Below are positions 1-7,185 of a stretch of DNA of 17,850 nucleotides, one piece after another. Where the stretch lies: the NCBI RefSeq assembly GCF_024699075.1, contig NZ_JAILQF010000492.1, forward strand, positions 1-17,850. Direction: 5' to 3'. Both the position numbers and the translations under genes were made by a program. The stretch comes from Butyrivibrio sp. Its GTDB lineage: Bacteria; Bacillota_A; Clostridia; Lachnospirales; Lachnospiraceae. Below the pieces are notes generated by a model that was not told where the DNA came from, made no database searches, and saw only the letters and a program-made list of their open reading frames with translations. How positions within the stretch are numbered: position 1 is the first letter of the stretch; every line of letters starts with the position of its first letter.

Positions 1-1592
1 TCTCTTTGAAGACTCGTAGGCTTGCAGGATACGTATACCATATGATCCACGCCATAATCAATGATCTTCTTAAGTGCTTTTGGATGAATTCCATCTCTTG
101 GTGGATCAAGGATTATATAATCGGGACGTTCTTTTATTTCATCAAGGACTTTGAGGACGTCACCTGCTATGAACTCGCAGTTATCAACGTTATTGCGCTT
201 TGCATTTATTTTGGCTGCTTCTACGGCCTCTTCAATTATCTCTACGCCTATGACTTTATCAGCAACAGGAGACATAAGCTGAGATATAGTACCTGTTCCG
301 CAGTAAAGGTCATACAGGATATGTGCCTTGTCTCGTCCCTGCTCTTTCATTCCTTCTTTGACATAATCTCTTACCGTATCATAAAGTACCTCTGCAGAAA
401 GAGAATTGGTCTGGAAGAAAGAAAATGGAGATATGTCAAATTTAAGTCCGAGGAGTTCTTCTGTAAAATGATCCTGGCCATATATAATATCAGTTCCCTG
501 GTCTACTACTGCATCTGAAAGGCTGTCATTCTTTGTATGCAAAAATCCTACTATTTCACCATCAAGGTCAAGAGCTAAAAGTGCATCCTTAAGTGGTATA
601 AGGTCATGTTCTTCCTGAGTAGTTGTAACAAGGTCCACAAGAATCTGCCCTGTCTTTCTAGCCTTACGTACAAGAAGATGACGAAGGTAACCGGTTTTCT
701 GCATTGTATGATAGAAGGTAACTGTCTCTTTTCCGGTTACAACTTTATTAGCTGTATCTAAATCAGAATTTGCAGTTACTATATCATTTGTATCTATATT
801 ATTTGTATCTATATTATTTGTATCAATAATATTTGTATCTATATCATTTGTATTTATATCATCATTCTCGAAAACATTACTATCTTCATTAATAATATTC
901 TTTTTCCATTGATCATTATCAGACATTGGCACATACATATCTGCAAAATAATCAAGTACGCAAGTAAGTACCTTTCTATAATCCGCATCGATTATATTGC
1001 AATCCTTAACAGTTACAATATCATGCATACTTCCTCTTTTGTGCATGCCAAGAGAAAGGGGACCATTTTTGATTTCGTCACCAAAGGAAAACTCCATCTT
1101 ATTTCTATATTCAAAACGTATAGGACTTTTCTTAATACCATCCCATACAGGTTCTTCATCCTGTCTTTTAAAGGCTTCAAAAAGGAGTTTTTTGACCTGT
1201 TCTTCTTTAAGAGCAAGCTCCTGTTCATAGGTCATTGACAGATAATGACAGCTTCCGCATATTCCAAAGTGAGGGCATGTACTTTCTATTGCATCAGGGG
1301 CTTCTTCTATTACTTCTAAAAGTCTTGCTTCAAGTCTGTTCTTGCCTCTTTTGGTTACAATGCCTCTAACGCGCTGGCCCGGAAGAGTATTCTTAATAAT
1401 GCAGGTGCCTTCTAACTTTTCATAGCTTTCTTCACTGTTGCCTTTTGCATCATTTGAAGTATCAGACTCTGCACTTTTTTCTGTATTATTATCTGCATAT
1501 ACTTTTGTAACCTTAACTAAATCTCCAACTACTCCTTTATTAGGAAAGTCACGCCTTATTACTGTTCCTTCAATTATCTGCCTTTTCTTCAT
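1..1592 (-). CDS. rlmD: 23S rRNA (uracil-5-)-methyltransferase, RlmD/RlmCD (RumA) type, 3' end off the window
   Basis: SAM-dependent enzyme that makes 5-methyluridine in 23S rRNA (U1939, and also U747 in Gram-positive RlmCD). The reading frame is open from ATG at 1592 to the left edge (530 codons read, no stop). Visible parts are an N-terminal TRAM-like domain (about 5-95), a 4Fe-4S cysteine set C106-x5-C112-x2-C115 plus C198, a SAM loop LYDLYCGTGT around 426-435, DPPRDG at 496-501, and VSCKP with the likely catalytic C523. The family motif is usually SCNP; here Asn is Lys. Two low-complexity insertions are unusual: about residues 33-60 (Asn/Ser/Glu-rich) inside the TRAM region, and a five-residue repeat at about 246-271 after C198. 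GGAG lies 11 nt before the ATG. Family assignment is firm; which uridine is modified cannot be told from sequence alone. Confidence 0.93.
   Translation of the reverse strand, partial: MKKRQIIEGTVIRRDFPNKGVVGDLVKVTKVYADNNTEKSAESDTSNDAKGNSEESYEKLEGTCIIKNTLPGQRVRGIVTKRGKNRLEARLLEVIEEAPDAIESTCPHFGICGSCHYLSMTYEQELALKEEQVKKLLFEAFKRQDEEPVWDGIKKSPIRFEYRNKMEFSFGDEIKNGPLSLGMHKRGSMHDIVTVKDCNIIDADYRKVLTCVLDYFADMYVPMSDNDQWKKNIINEDSNVFENDDINTNDIDTNIIDTNNIDTNNIDTNDIVTANSDLDTANKVVTGKETVTFYHTMQKTGYLRHLLVRKARKTGQILVDLVTTTQEEHDLIPLKDALLALDLDGEIVGFLHTKNDSLSDAVVDQGTDIIYGQDHFTEELLGLKFDISPFSFFQTNSLSAEVLYDTVRDYVKEGMKEQGRDKAHILYDLYCGTGTISQLMSPVADKVIGVEIIEEAVEAAKINAKRNNVDNCEFIAGDVLKVLDEIKERPDYIILDPPRDGIHPKALKKIIDYGVDHMVYVSCKPTSLQR
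781..861 (-). repeat. 15-bp in-frame tandem repeat inside rlmD
   Basis: Five consecutive 15-bp units start at 781, 796, 811, 826 and 841, with a partial sixth from 856. On the plus strand the unit is ATATCATTTGTATCT with one to three changes per copy. Read on the coding strand the units give IDTNN, IDTND, IDTNI and INTND variants. Because 15 is a multiple of three, gain or loss of units would keep the frame. Confidence 0.93.
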
Positions 1593-1607
1593 AATCTCAT
1601 TATCTCC

Positions 1608-1648
1608 AAAAACGGGAGCAGCTGCCCCAACAGGGCACACTGCTCCCG
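1608..1648 (-). terminator. Intrinsic terminator or attenuator directly upstream of rlmD
   Basis: On the minus strand CGGGAGCAG (1648-1640) pairs perfectly with CTGCTCCCG (1621-1613). An inner TGCCC/GGGCA stem and a 5-nt loop follow, and then TTTTT at 1612-1608. This is a classic rho-independent terminator for the small gene at 1782-2069. The T-tract is immediately followed by GGAG (1607-1604), the ribosome binding site of rlmD, so it may act as a leader attenuator. Confidence 0.8.
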
Positions 1649-1672
1649 CACATATACTGATACTAATTAATT

Positions 1673-1711
1673 ATTCGGCATCTATGCCGAATTCTCCCGC
1701 AGCTTTGCTGC
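1673..1711. repeat. Palindromic intergenic repeat, copy 1
   Basis: Contains ATTCGGCAT-CT-ATGCCGAAT (1673-1692) followed by TCTCCC and a second small palindrome GCAGC-TTT-GCTGC (1699-1711). The same two-hairpin unit recurs at 1737-1780 in the same orientation. It resembles REP-type or miniature intergenic repeats; no open reading frame or T-tract is attached. Confidence 0.8.
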
Positions 1712-1736
1712 ACCATTTTGTAATATATTTGGTTCT

Positions 1737-1780
1737 GAATTCGGCATTTTATGCCGAATTCTCCCGCAGCTTTGCTGCGG
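1737..1780. repeat. Palindromic intergenic repeat, copy 2
   Basis: Second copy of the unit, with longer arms: GAATTCGGCAT-TTT-ATGCCGAATTC (1737-1761) and CCGCAGC-TTT-GCTGCGG (1764-1780). It abuts the stop codon of the small membrane protein gene with one base between them. Apart from the 2- versus 3-nt hairpin loop, the shared part matches copy 1 exactly. Confidence 0.82.
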
Positions 1781-1781
1781 T

Positions 1782-2069
1782 TCATACATTACTAGCTTCG
1801 TTAGCTGCCTTAGCTGCTGCCTTTACTGCGACAGGATCAAGATCATCATCAAAATCATAATCATCATCCCAATCATCATCAAAATCGTCATCATAAACCG
1901 GTGTCAGATAACGATATACGCAATATGCTATAGCTGCAACTGCTGCAACAACGCCTATAAGTGCAAGTATCCAAAGGATTGTCTTTGGGAACTTGTCTTC
2001 CTTTTCTTCCTTGTGTCCTAGAAGTTCATTCAGTTTTTTAAGTTCAAGTACTTCATCAAGTCTATCCAT
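1782..2069 (-). CDS. Small single-pass membrane protein with a poly-aspartate tail, unknown function
   Basis: A 95-residue protein I do not recognise. It has a charged N-terminal helix (1-29, Lys/Glu/Leu rich), one hydrophobic segment at about 30-53 (ILWILALIGV then Val/Ala rich), a strongly acidic stretch at 60-78 with 14 Asp in 19 residues broken by Phe, Trp and Tyr, and an Ala-rich end. There is no signal-peptidase site; it is probably anchored with the acidic tail outside, although charge balance leaves the topology open. AAAGGGG stands 7 nt before the ATG, and a promoter of its own lies upstream. The acidic run could bind divalent cations, but that is speculation. The good ribosome site, promoter and following terminator make it a real gene. 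Confidence 0.82.
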   Translation of the reverse strand: MDRLDEVLELKKLNELLGHKEEKEDKFPKTILWILALIGVVAAVAAIAYCVYRYLTPVYDDDFDDDWDDDYDFDDDLDPVAVKAAAKAANEASNV

Positions 2070-2128
2070 ATACGACCCCTTTCATAATGACGTCTTATAT
2101 TTTTGCGTAACCGGAACTACTACGTTAT

Positions 2129-2157
2129 ATTGTACCACAAAGTTACATTGATGTCCT
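2129..2157 (-). promoter_or_regulatory. Extended -10 promoter for the small membrane protein gene
   Basis: On the minus strand AGGACA (2157-2152), a 17-bp spacer, then TACAAT (2134-2129) preceded by TGG, giving a TGnTACAAT extended -10. It lies in the 102-bp gap after pcrA, with about 55 nt of leader to the ATG at 2069. The -35 matches consensus at four of six positions. Confidence 0.6.
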
Positions 2158-2171
2158 TATATCTAAAATCA

Positions 2172-4751
2172 TCAAAGCTTTTTTAATTTTGCAAATGCTG
2201 CAAACATGATCTTCTGTCCAGCATCATCAAAGTCAACTGTGACTTTATAATCTCTTGGTCCTTCTTCTATGGTTTTGACTACGCCTTCACCATACTTGAT
2301 ATGGCTTACTCTGTCACCTTCTTTATAATCGAGTGACTCTGCCTTGGGCATTCCCTTAGAAAGCCCTGACAATGCACCTTTACCGGCTTTCTTATGAGTA
2401 GAGGCAGCTCCTGCTATAAAGGGCTTAGATGCAGGAGTCCTTACTGTCTTCTTGGCAAGGCTTGCCTTAGGTTTCCCAACAGGGCCGTATATACTGCTTC
2501 CTGGAACATGATCTATTTTTTCAGAAGATCTTTCATTAGCATTACTCTTAAAGCCTCCAAGCCTTGAACTTGTACTTGCAGCACTGTTATAAGAACTTCC
2601 AGAACTGAAATTCTTATGACCATAAGATCTGTCTGCATAATCGGCTCTGGAATAAGATGATCCCGAATATCCGCTTGAGTTGCCAAATGTCCTTCGGCTT
2701 TCACTTCCGCGTCTACTTGGCATATCGTTATCATAGTCGTAGTTGTCGTCATCTTCTATTGTGTCGCCACCTTCAAATAGGAATGAAGGCATTACAGTAG
2801 AACCTGATCTGTCGAGAAGCTTTTCAGGAATCTCATCTACGAATCTGCTGACAGCAAGTGATTCAAAAGATCCTCTGACCATACGCCTGTGTGCACAGGA
2901 TATAGTAAGTTCCTTCTTGGCCCTTGTTATTCCAACGTAGGCAAGTCTTCTTTCTTCTTCCATCGCCATAGGATCAGAATCTTCAGCATTTATTGTCATA
3001 TAGCTTGGGAAAGTTCCTTCTTCAAGTCCGGCAAGATATACATGCTCAAACTCAAGTCCCTTTGCACTATGCAAGGTCATAAGAAGTACTCTCTCATCGC
3101 CTTCTGCCACATTATCTATGTCAGCAACAAGAGCTACATCTTCAAGAAATCCTGACAATGTAGGATCTTCTGCCTTCTCCTCATAGGATATTACCTTTCC
3201 TATAAGTTCCTGTACGTTCTGTCTTCTGTCGTTGTCCTGACTTCCGTTATTCTCATCTTCTTCCTGAAGAGCTCTTAAATATTCCTCAAAGTCAGTTACA
3301 TCTATAACATCATGTATGAGATCTTCAAGGCTCATCATCTTTTGTTTAGCTCTGAATGCCTTGATCATAAGATCAAAATCGTGAAGCTTTTCTACGGTTT
3401 TACCTGTAATATATTCATTAGCATGAGCTATAGCATCATAGAAATTCATGTTATGCATGCTGGCATAATCCGCGATCTTATTAAGGGTTGTCGCACCTAT
3501 TCCTCTTTTAGGAATATTGATTATACGGCGTACTGCAAGCTCATCACTTCCGTTATCTATAGTCTTAAGATAAGCAAGAAGATCTTTGATCTCACGTCTT
3601 GCATAGAAGTTAGTACCACCAACTACATTGTATGGGATACCATACATTACAAAACGCTCTTCTATAAGTCTTGACTGGGCATTAGTCCTGTACAGAACCG
3701 CTGTATCTGCGTATGAGAGCTTGCCCTGTCTCTTTTTATTGGAAATATCATCTGCAATAAAGTTAGCCTCTTCAGGAGCCTGCTCAAACTCGCAGAATCT
3801 TACCTTTGAGCCTTCTCCTTCATCCGTCCAGAGAGCTTTTTCTTTTCGGCTTCTGTTATGTCTTATAACAGTATTAGCCGCATCAAGTATGTTCTGGGTA
3901 GAACGATAGTTCTGCTCAAGTTTTATAACAACAGCATCCGGATAGTTCTTTTCAAAATCCAGGATATTTCTGATATTAGCGCCTCTGAAGCGGTAGATTG
4001 ACTGGTCATCATCACCTACAACGCACAGATTCTTGTATCTGTCTGCAAGAAGTCTTATAAGCTCAAACTGGGCATTATTAGTATCCTGATACTCATCGAC
4101 CATTATGTACTTAAAACGCTCCTGATAGCTTTCAAGGACATCACTGTTCTCACGAAAAAGAGTTACGGTATTCATGATAAGATCATCGAAATCCATAGCA
4201 TTATTCTTTTTTAGAGATATCTGGTATTCCTGATATGCCTTGGCTATCTTCTGTTTCTGGAAATCATTGCCGCTTGAAAGTGTATAAGAATTAGCTGATA
4301 CAAGATTATCCTTACATTTAGAGATTGTATTCTGAATCTGCCTGAGCTTAAGATCTCTTGTTTCGAGATTGTACTGCTTGACTATATTTTTAAGGACAGT
4401 CTTGGAATCATCACTATCATAAATAGTGAAATTGTTGGAATATCCAAGTCTGTCAGCATATCTTCTAAGTATTCTGACGCATGTCGAGTGGAAAGTAGTA
4501 ACCCAGATGCTTTCTGATCCAAAGCCTACAATCTTGTCAACTCTTTCACGCATCTCTCCTGCTGCCTTATTGGTGAAAGTAATAGCCATGATATTCCATG
4601 GGTTAACACCGCATTCATCAATAAGATAAGCTACTCTGTGTGTAAGTACTCTTGTCTTACCAGAGCCAGCTCCTGCAAGTATAAGTACTGGTCCTTCAGT
4701 CTGAAGTACTGCTTTTTTCTGTTCAATGTTTAATGTATCGTAAATACTCAA
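2172..4751 (-). CDS. pcrA: ATP-dependent DNA helicase PcrA/UvrD family
   Basis: Superfamily 1A 3'-5' helicase for nucleotide-excision repair, replication-fork upkeep and removal of stalled RNA polymerase. 859 residues. Q-motif region LNIEQKKAV; Walker A AGAGSGKT at 26-33; DEYQD from 219; GDDDQSIYRFRGA 246-258; QNYRS 280-284; then LHSAKGLEF and RRLAYVGITRAK in domain 2A. A Ser/Gly/Tyr/Arg-rich linker fills about 679-730, and the last 50 residues (from about 809) form the Tudor-like domain that in PcrA contacts RNA polymerase (GDRVSHIKYGEGVV). The start is TTG, 5 nt after the stop of the preceding gene; the protein begins SIYDTLN as relatives do and there is no in-frame ATG nearby. AAAGGA overlaps the end of the upstream gene, suggesting coupled translation. 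The linker is the only odd part. Confidence 0.96.
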   Translation of the reverse strand: MSIYDTLNIEQKKAVLQTEGPVLILAGAGSGKTRVLTHRVAYLIDECGVNPWNIMAITFTNKAAGEMRERVDKIVGFGSESIWVTTFHSTCVRILRRYADRLGYSNNFTIYDSDDSKTVLKNIVKQYNLETRDLKLRQIQNTISKCKDNLVSANSYTLSSGNDFQKQKIAKAYQEYQISLKKNNAMDFDDLIMNTVTLFRENSDVLESYQERFKYIMVDEYQDTNNAQFELIRLLADRYKNLCVVGDDDQSIYRFRGANIRNILDFEKNYPDAVVIKLEQNYRSTQNILDAANTVIRHNRSRKEKALWTDEGEGSKVRFCEFEQAPEEANFIADDISNKKRQGKLSYADTAVLYRTNAQSRLIEERFVMYGIPYNVVGGTNFYARREIKDLLAYLKTIDNGSDELAVRRIINIPKRGIGATTLNKIADYASMHNMNFYDAIAHANEYITGKTVEKLHDFDLMIKAFRAKQKMMSLEDLIHDVIDVTDFEEYLRALQEEDENNGSQDNDRRQNVQELIGKVISYEEKAEDPTLSGFLEDVALVADIDNVAEGDERVLLMTLHSAKGLEFEHVYLAGLEEGTFPSYMTINAEDSDPMAMEEERRLAYVGITRAKKELTISCAHRRMVRGSFESLAVSRFVDEIPEKLLDRSGSTVMPSFLFEGGDTIEDDDNYDYDNDMPSRRGSESRRTFGNSSGYSGSSYSRADYADRSYGHKNFSSGSSYNSAASTSSRLGGFKSNANERSSEKIDHVPGSSIYGPVGKPKASLAKKTVRTPASKPFIAGAASTHKKAGKGALSGLSKGMPKAESLDYKEGDRVSHIKYGEGVVKTIEEGPRDYKVTVDFDDAGQKIMFAAFAKLKKL

Positions 4752-4756
4752 GAGAG

Positions 4757-5467
4757 TTAGTTTCCTTTCATTTCCTGACGGGCAGCTTTAGCTGCTGCCT
4801 TCCTGGCTTTTGCCGCTTCCTTTGCAGCTCGTTTTTCTTCCCTTAGTTCTTCTTTGGACTTATTCTTTCCGGACTTTTCATCTATCCCGTCTATTACCTT
4901 CTCGATAATAAGCTTTTTGACATATACATCATATGCAAGAAGACTAAGGAAAGCGAAAAGTTTCATCTGATCCTTATCTTCGTCATCAGCATCCTCAAAT
5001 AGTCCATTTGCTATATCTGCTTTTTTCAGAAGATCTTCTTTTAACGGATCAACTTCTTTTTCTGCAATATCAAATATGGTCTGATATATTTCAGAAAGTG
5101 TCAGTCCATCTGTGTCACTTATATGAAACCTTTTCTTTATAGGCTCAAGAAGTGTCTGAACATCACTTATAGGAAGCACTGTTTTGAAATAGTAAATAAA
5201 TATCAATAAAATAAGATGATCCTTGGAATACTTCTTTCTGATGGGAGGAGGAAGCAGATCATTCTTGGCATAATTATTGATCATTGTCTTAGTAAGGATC
5301 TTGTCTTCTCCCGGATATCTTGTAGTCCTGTTAAGCTTCTCATCCATAAAGGTTGTAAGCTGATCCATATACAGATCCATATTTGGTATATCCTGCAGCT
5401 TAACATTTTCTATTCTATCAAGACTTTCAATTATACTATTTATCAGGTCATCTGTATTAATTGTCAT
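4757..5467 (-). CDS. DUF1836 domain protein
   Basis: 236 residues. The region about 55-150 (with NDLLPPPIRKKYSKDHLILL at 70-89) has the look of DUF1836, a Firmicute family with a MerR-like helix-turn-helix start and no settled function. It is followed by an acidic stretch (159-166) and a Lys/Ala/Arg-rich basic tail (about 203-236) that could bind nucleic acid. It sits 10 nt after recN and 5 nt before pcrA, so it is almost surely co-expressed with both, which hints at a DNA-related or regulatory role. AAAGGA stands 5 nt before the ATG. Family naming is from memory of the pattern; function is unknown. Confidence 0.85.
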   Translation of the reverse strand: MTINTDDLINSIIESLDRIENVKLQDIPNMDLYMDQLTTFMDEKLNRTTRYPGEDKILTKTMINNYAKNDLLPPPIRKKYSKDHLILLIFIYYFKTVLPISDVQTLLEPIKKRFHISDTDGLTLSEIYQTIFDIAEKEVDPLKEDLLKKADIANGLFEDADDEDKDQMKLFAFLSLLAYDVYVKKLIIEKVIDGIDEKSGKNKSKEELREEKRAAKEAAKARKAAAKAARQEMKGN

Positions 5468-5477
5468 GGTGTTCCTT

Positions 5478-7163
5478 TCATGCCTTTGAATTAAGTGCCT
5501 TGGTTCTCATCTCTCTTGCATTCTGTCTTACAGCATCCGTAACTTCTCCGGCTCCAAGCATACGTCCAAGTTCATCTATGCTTTCGTCATCTGAAAGCTT
5601 ACTGATACTTGTAATAGTGCGGCTGTCAGAAAGGCCTTTCTTTATAAGGAAATGCCTGTCATACATTGCAGCAATCTGAGGAAGATGTGTAATGCATATT
5701 ATCTGATGGTTTGATGCAAGCTTGCCAAGCTTCTCTGAAACCTTCCAGGCTGTAACTCCGCTTATACCAGTATCTATCTCATCAAAGATAAGTGAGGCAA
5801 TATCATCCTGATCTGCAAAAACAGTCTTAAGTGCAAGCATGATTCTTGAAAGCTCACCACCACTTGCAATTTCAGAAAGAGGTCTTAATTCTTCCCCAGG
5901 ATTAGTAGATATCATAAATATAGCTTCATCATATCCGCCGGATGTGATGTGATCTTCCATTGGTATTACATCTATACGAAACTGTACATCAAGAAAGTTA
6001 AGATCAATAAGTGCCTGCTTCATTTGCGCTGCCAGCACCTTTGCATTCTTTTTTCTTATATCAGATATTCTGGCACATATCTTTTTGGCTTCTTCCAAAG
6101 AAGCATTAAGCTCTTTTTTAAGTTTTTCTCTTTCTTCTTCTAGATTAGAAAGAATATCAAGCTGTTTTTGTTTTTCCTCTGCGTATTTTAGTATATCTTC
6201 TATACTATTTCCATATTTATCTTTTAAATGATTTATAAGATCAAGTCTGTTCTCGGTATCATTATATTCTTCATCATCAAATTCAAGATCTGACAGATAA
6301 GCTGAAAGGCTGTGTCCAAGATCTGTCATAAGATTATCGATATCACCAAGCTGGTTGGATACCTCTTTGACATTTTCATCATAAGAGCTTACAGCTATAA
6401 GTCTTTGAAGCGCACTTGATATGGCATCTGATGCACTTACTCCTTCTTCTCCAAACAAAAGCTCCTTAGCTTCTCCTGCAGCCTCTGTTATCTTAAGGCT
6501 GTTAGCCATGCGGCGATATCTTGCTTCAAGTTCTTCATCTTCACCTTCTTTAAGTCCGGCATTTTCAATCTCTTCAAGCTCAAAAGAAGCAAGATCCTGC
6601 TCACGTTTTCTGGTGGCTTCATCCATATCAGTTTCATCAAGCTTAGCTTTTATATCTTCATGTCTTTTCCAGACTTCTTTAAGCTTTTTCTTTTCTTCAA
6701 TAACACTCTTGCCTATAAAACTATCAAGTATATCAAGGTGCTTTTTGCGCTGAAGGAGGGTCTGATTATCATTCTGACCATGAATATTGATAAGAAGTTC
6801 GCCAAGCTCTCTAAGCTGTCGAACAGTTACATTTTCTCCCCCGACTTTGCAGATACTGCGTCCGTCCATTATCTTACGACTAAGGATAACTGTTCCATCC
6901 TCTTCGATAGGAAGGTCCATCTCCTTGATCTTGTCTTTGGTCTTTTCATTATCTACAAAGAATGTTAGCTCTACAAGAGCATATTCAGCACCAGTCCTTA
7001 TCAGATCTTTGTCAGCCTTGCTCCCCAATGCAAGATTAACAGATCCTATAAGCACAGACTTACCGGCTCCTGTTTCACCTGTAAGAACATTAAGTCCTTT
7101 AGTAAATTCAATTTCCTGCTCCTTAATAAGAGCAAGATCCTTAACATGTAATGAATATAGCAT
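5478..7163 (-). CDS. recN: DNA repair protein RecN
   Basis: SMC-like ATPase that acts early in double-strand break repair, gathering DNA ends. 561 residues, the usual family length. Walker A GETGAGKS at 29-36, a long coiled-coil middle (about 150-400, rich in Glu/Lys/Leu), ABC signature SGGELSR from 434, Walker B LIFDEIDTG with D461 and E462, and a His switch in ITHLPQIAAM. The N-terminus begins at the ATP-binding strand as expected. GGGGGAG stands 3-4 nt before the ATG. It lies 22 nt after argR, the order known in Bacillus and clostridia. Nothing is broken or missing. Confidence 0.97.
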   Translation of the reverse strand: MLYSLHVKDLALIKEQEIEFTKGLNVLTGETGAGKSVLIGSVNLALGSKADKDLIRTGAEYALVELTFFVDNEKTKDKIKEMDLPIEEDGTVILSRKIMDGRSICKVGGENVTVRQLRELGELLINIHGQNDNQTLLQRKKHLDILDSFIGKSVIEEKKKLKEVWKRHEDIKAKLDETDMDEATRKREQDLASFELEEIENAGLKEGEDEELEARYRRMANSLKITEAAGEAKELLFGEEGVSASDAISSALQRLIAVSSYDENVKEVSNQLGDIDNLMTDLGHSLSAYLSDLEFDDEEYNDTENRLDLINHLKDKYGNSIEDILKYAEEKQKQLDILSNLEEEREKLKKELNASLEEAKKICARISDIRKKNAKVLAAQMKQALIDLNFLDVQFRIDVIPMEDHITSGGYDEAIFMISTNPGEELRPLSEIASGGELSRIMLALKTVFADQDDIASLIFDEIDTGISGVTAWKVSEKLGKLASNHQIICITHLPQIAAMYDRHFLIKKGLSDSRTITSISKLSDDESIDELGRMLGAGEVTDAVRQNAREMRTKALNSKA

Positions 7164-7185
7164 TTACTCCCCCATTTTACTAAAA

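Noticed and set aside
6..518. Plus-strand open frame of 170 codons
   Set aside because: It lies antisense to rlmD, whose motifs (SAM loop, DPPRDG, catalytic Cys) are all in the minus frame; the plus-strand product has no recognisable domain.
781..861. Possible frameshift or pseudogene caused by the tandem repeat
   Set aside because: The minus frame reads without interruption from 1592 to the left edge and all catalytic motifs are in the same frame.
1613..1780. Possible CRISPR-like or mobile element structure
   Set aside because: Only two copies of the repeat with one spacer, each copy internally palindromic, and no transposase, cas gene or target-site duplication nearby.
1438..1860. Plus-strand open frame of 140 codons over the intergenic repeats
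   Set aside because: It crosses the start of rlmD, both palindromic repeats and the end of the small membrane gene; composition follows the opposite strand and no ribosome site is seen.
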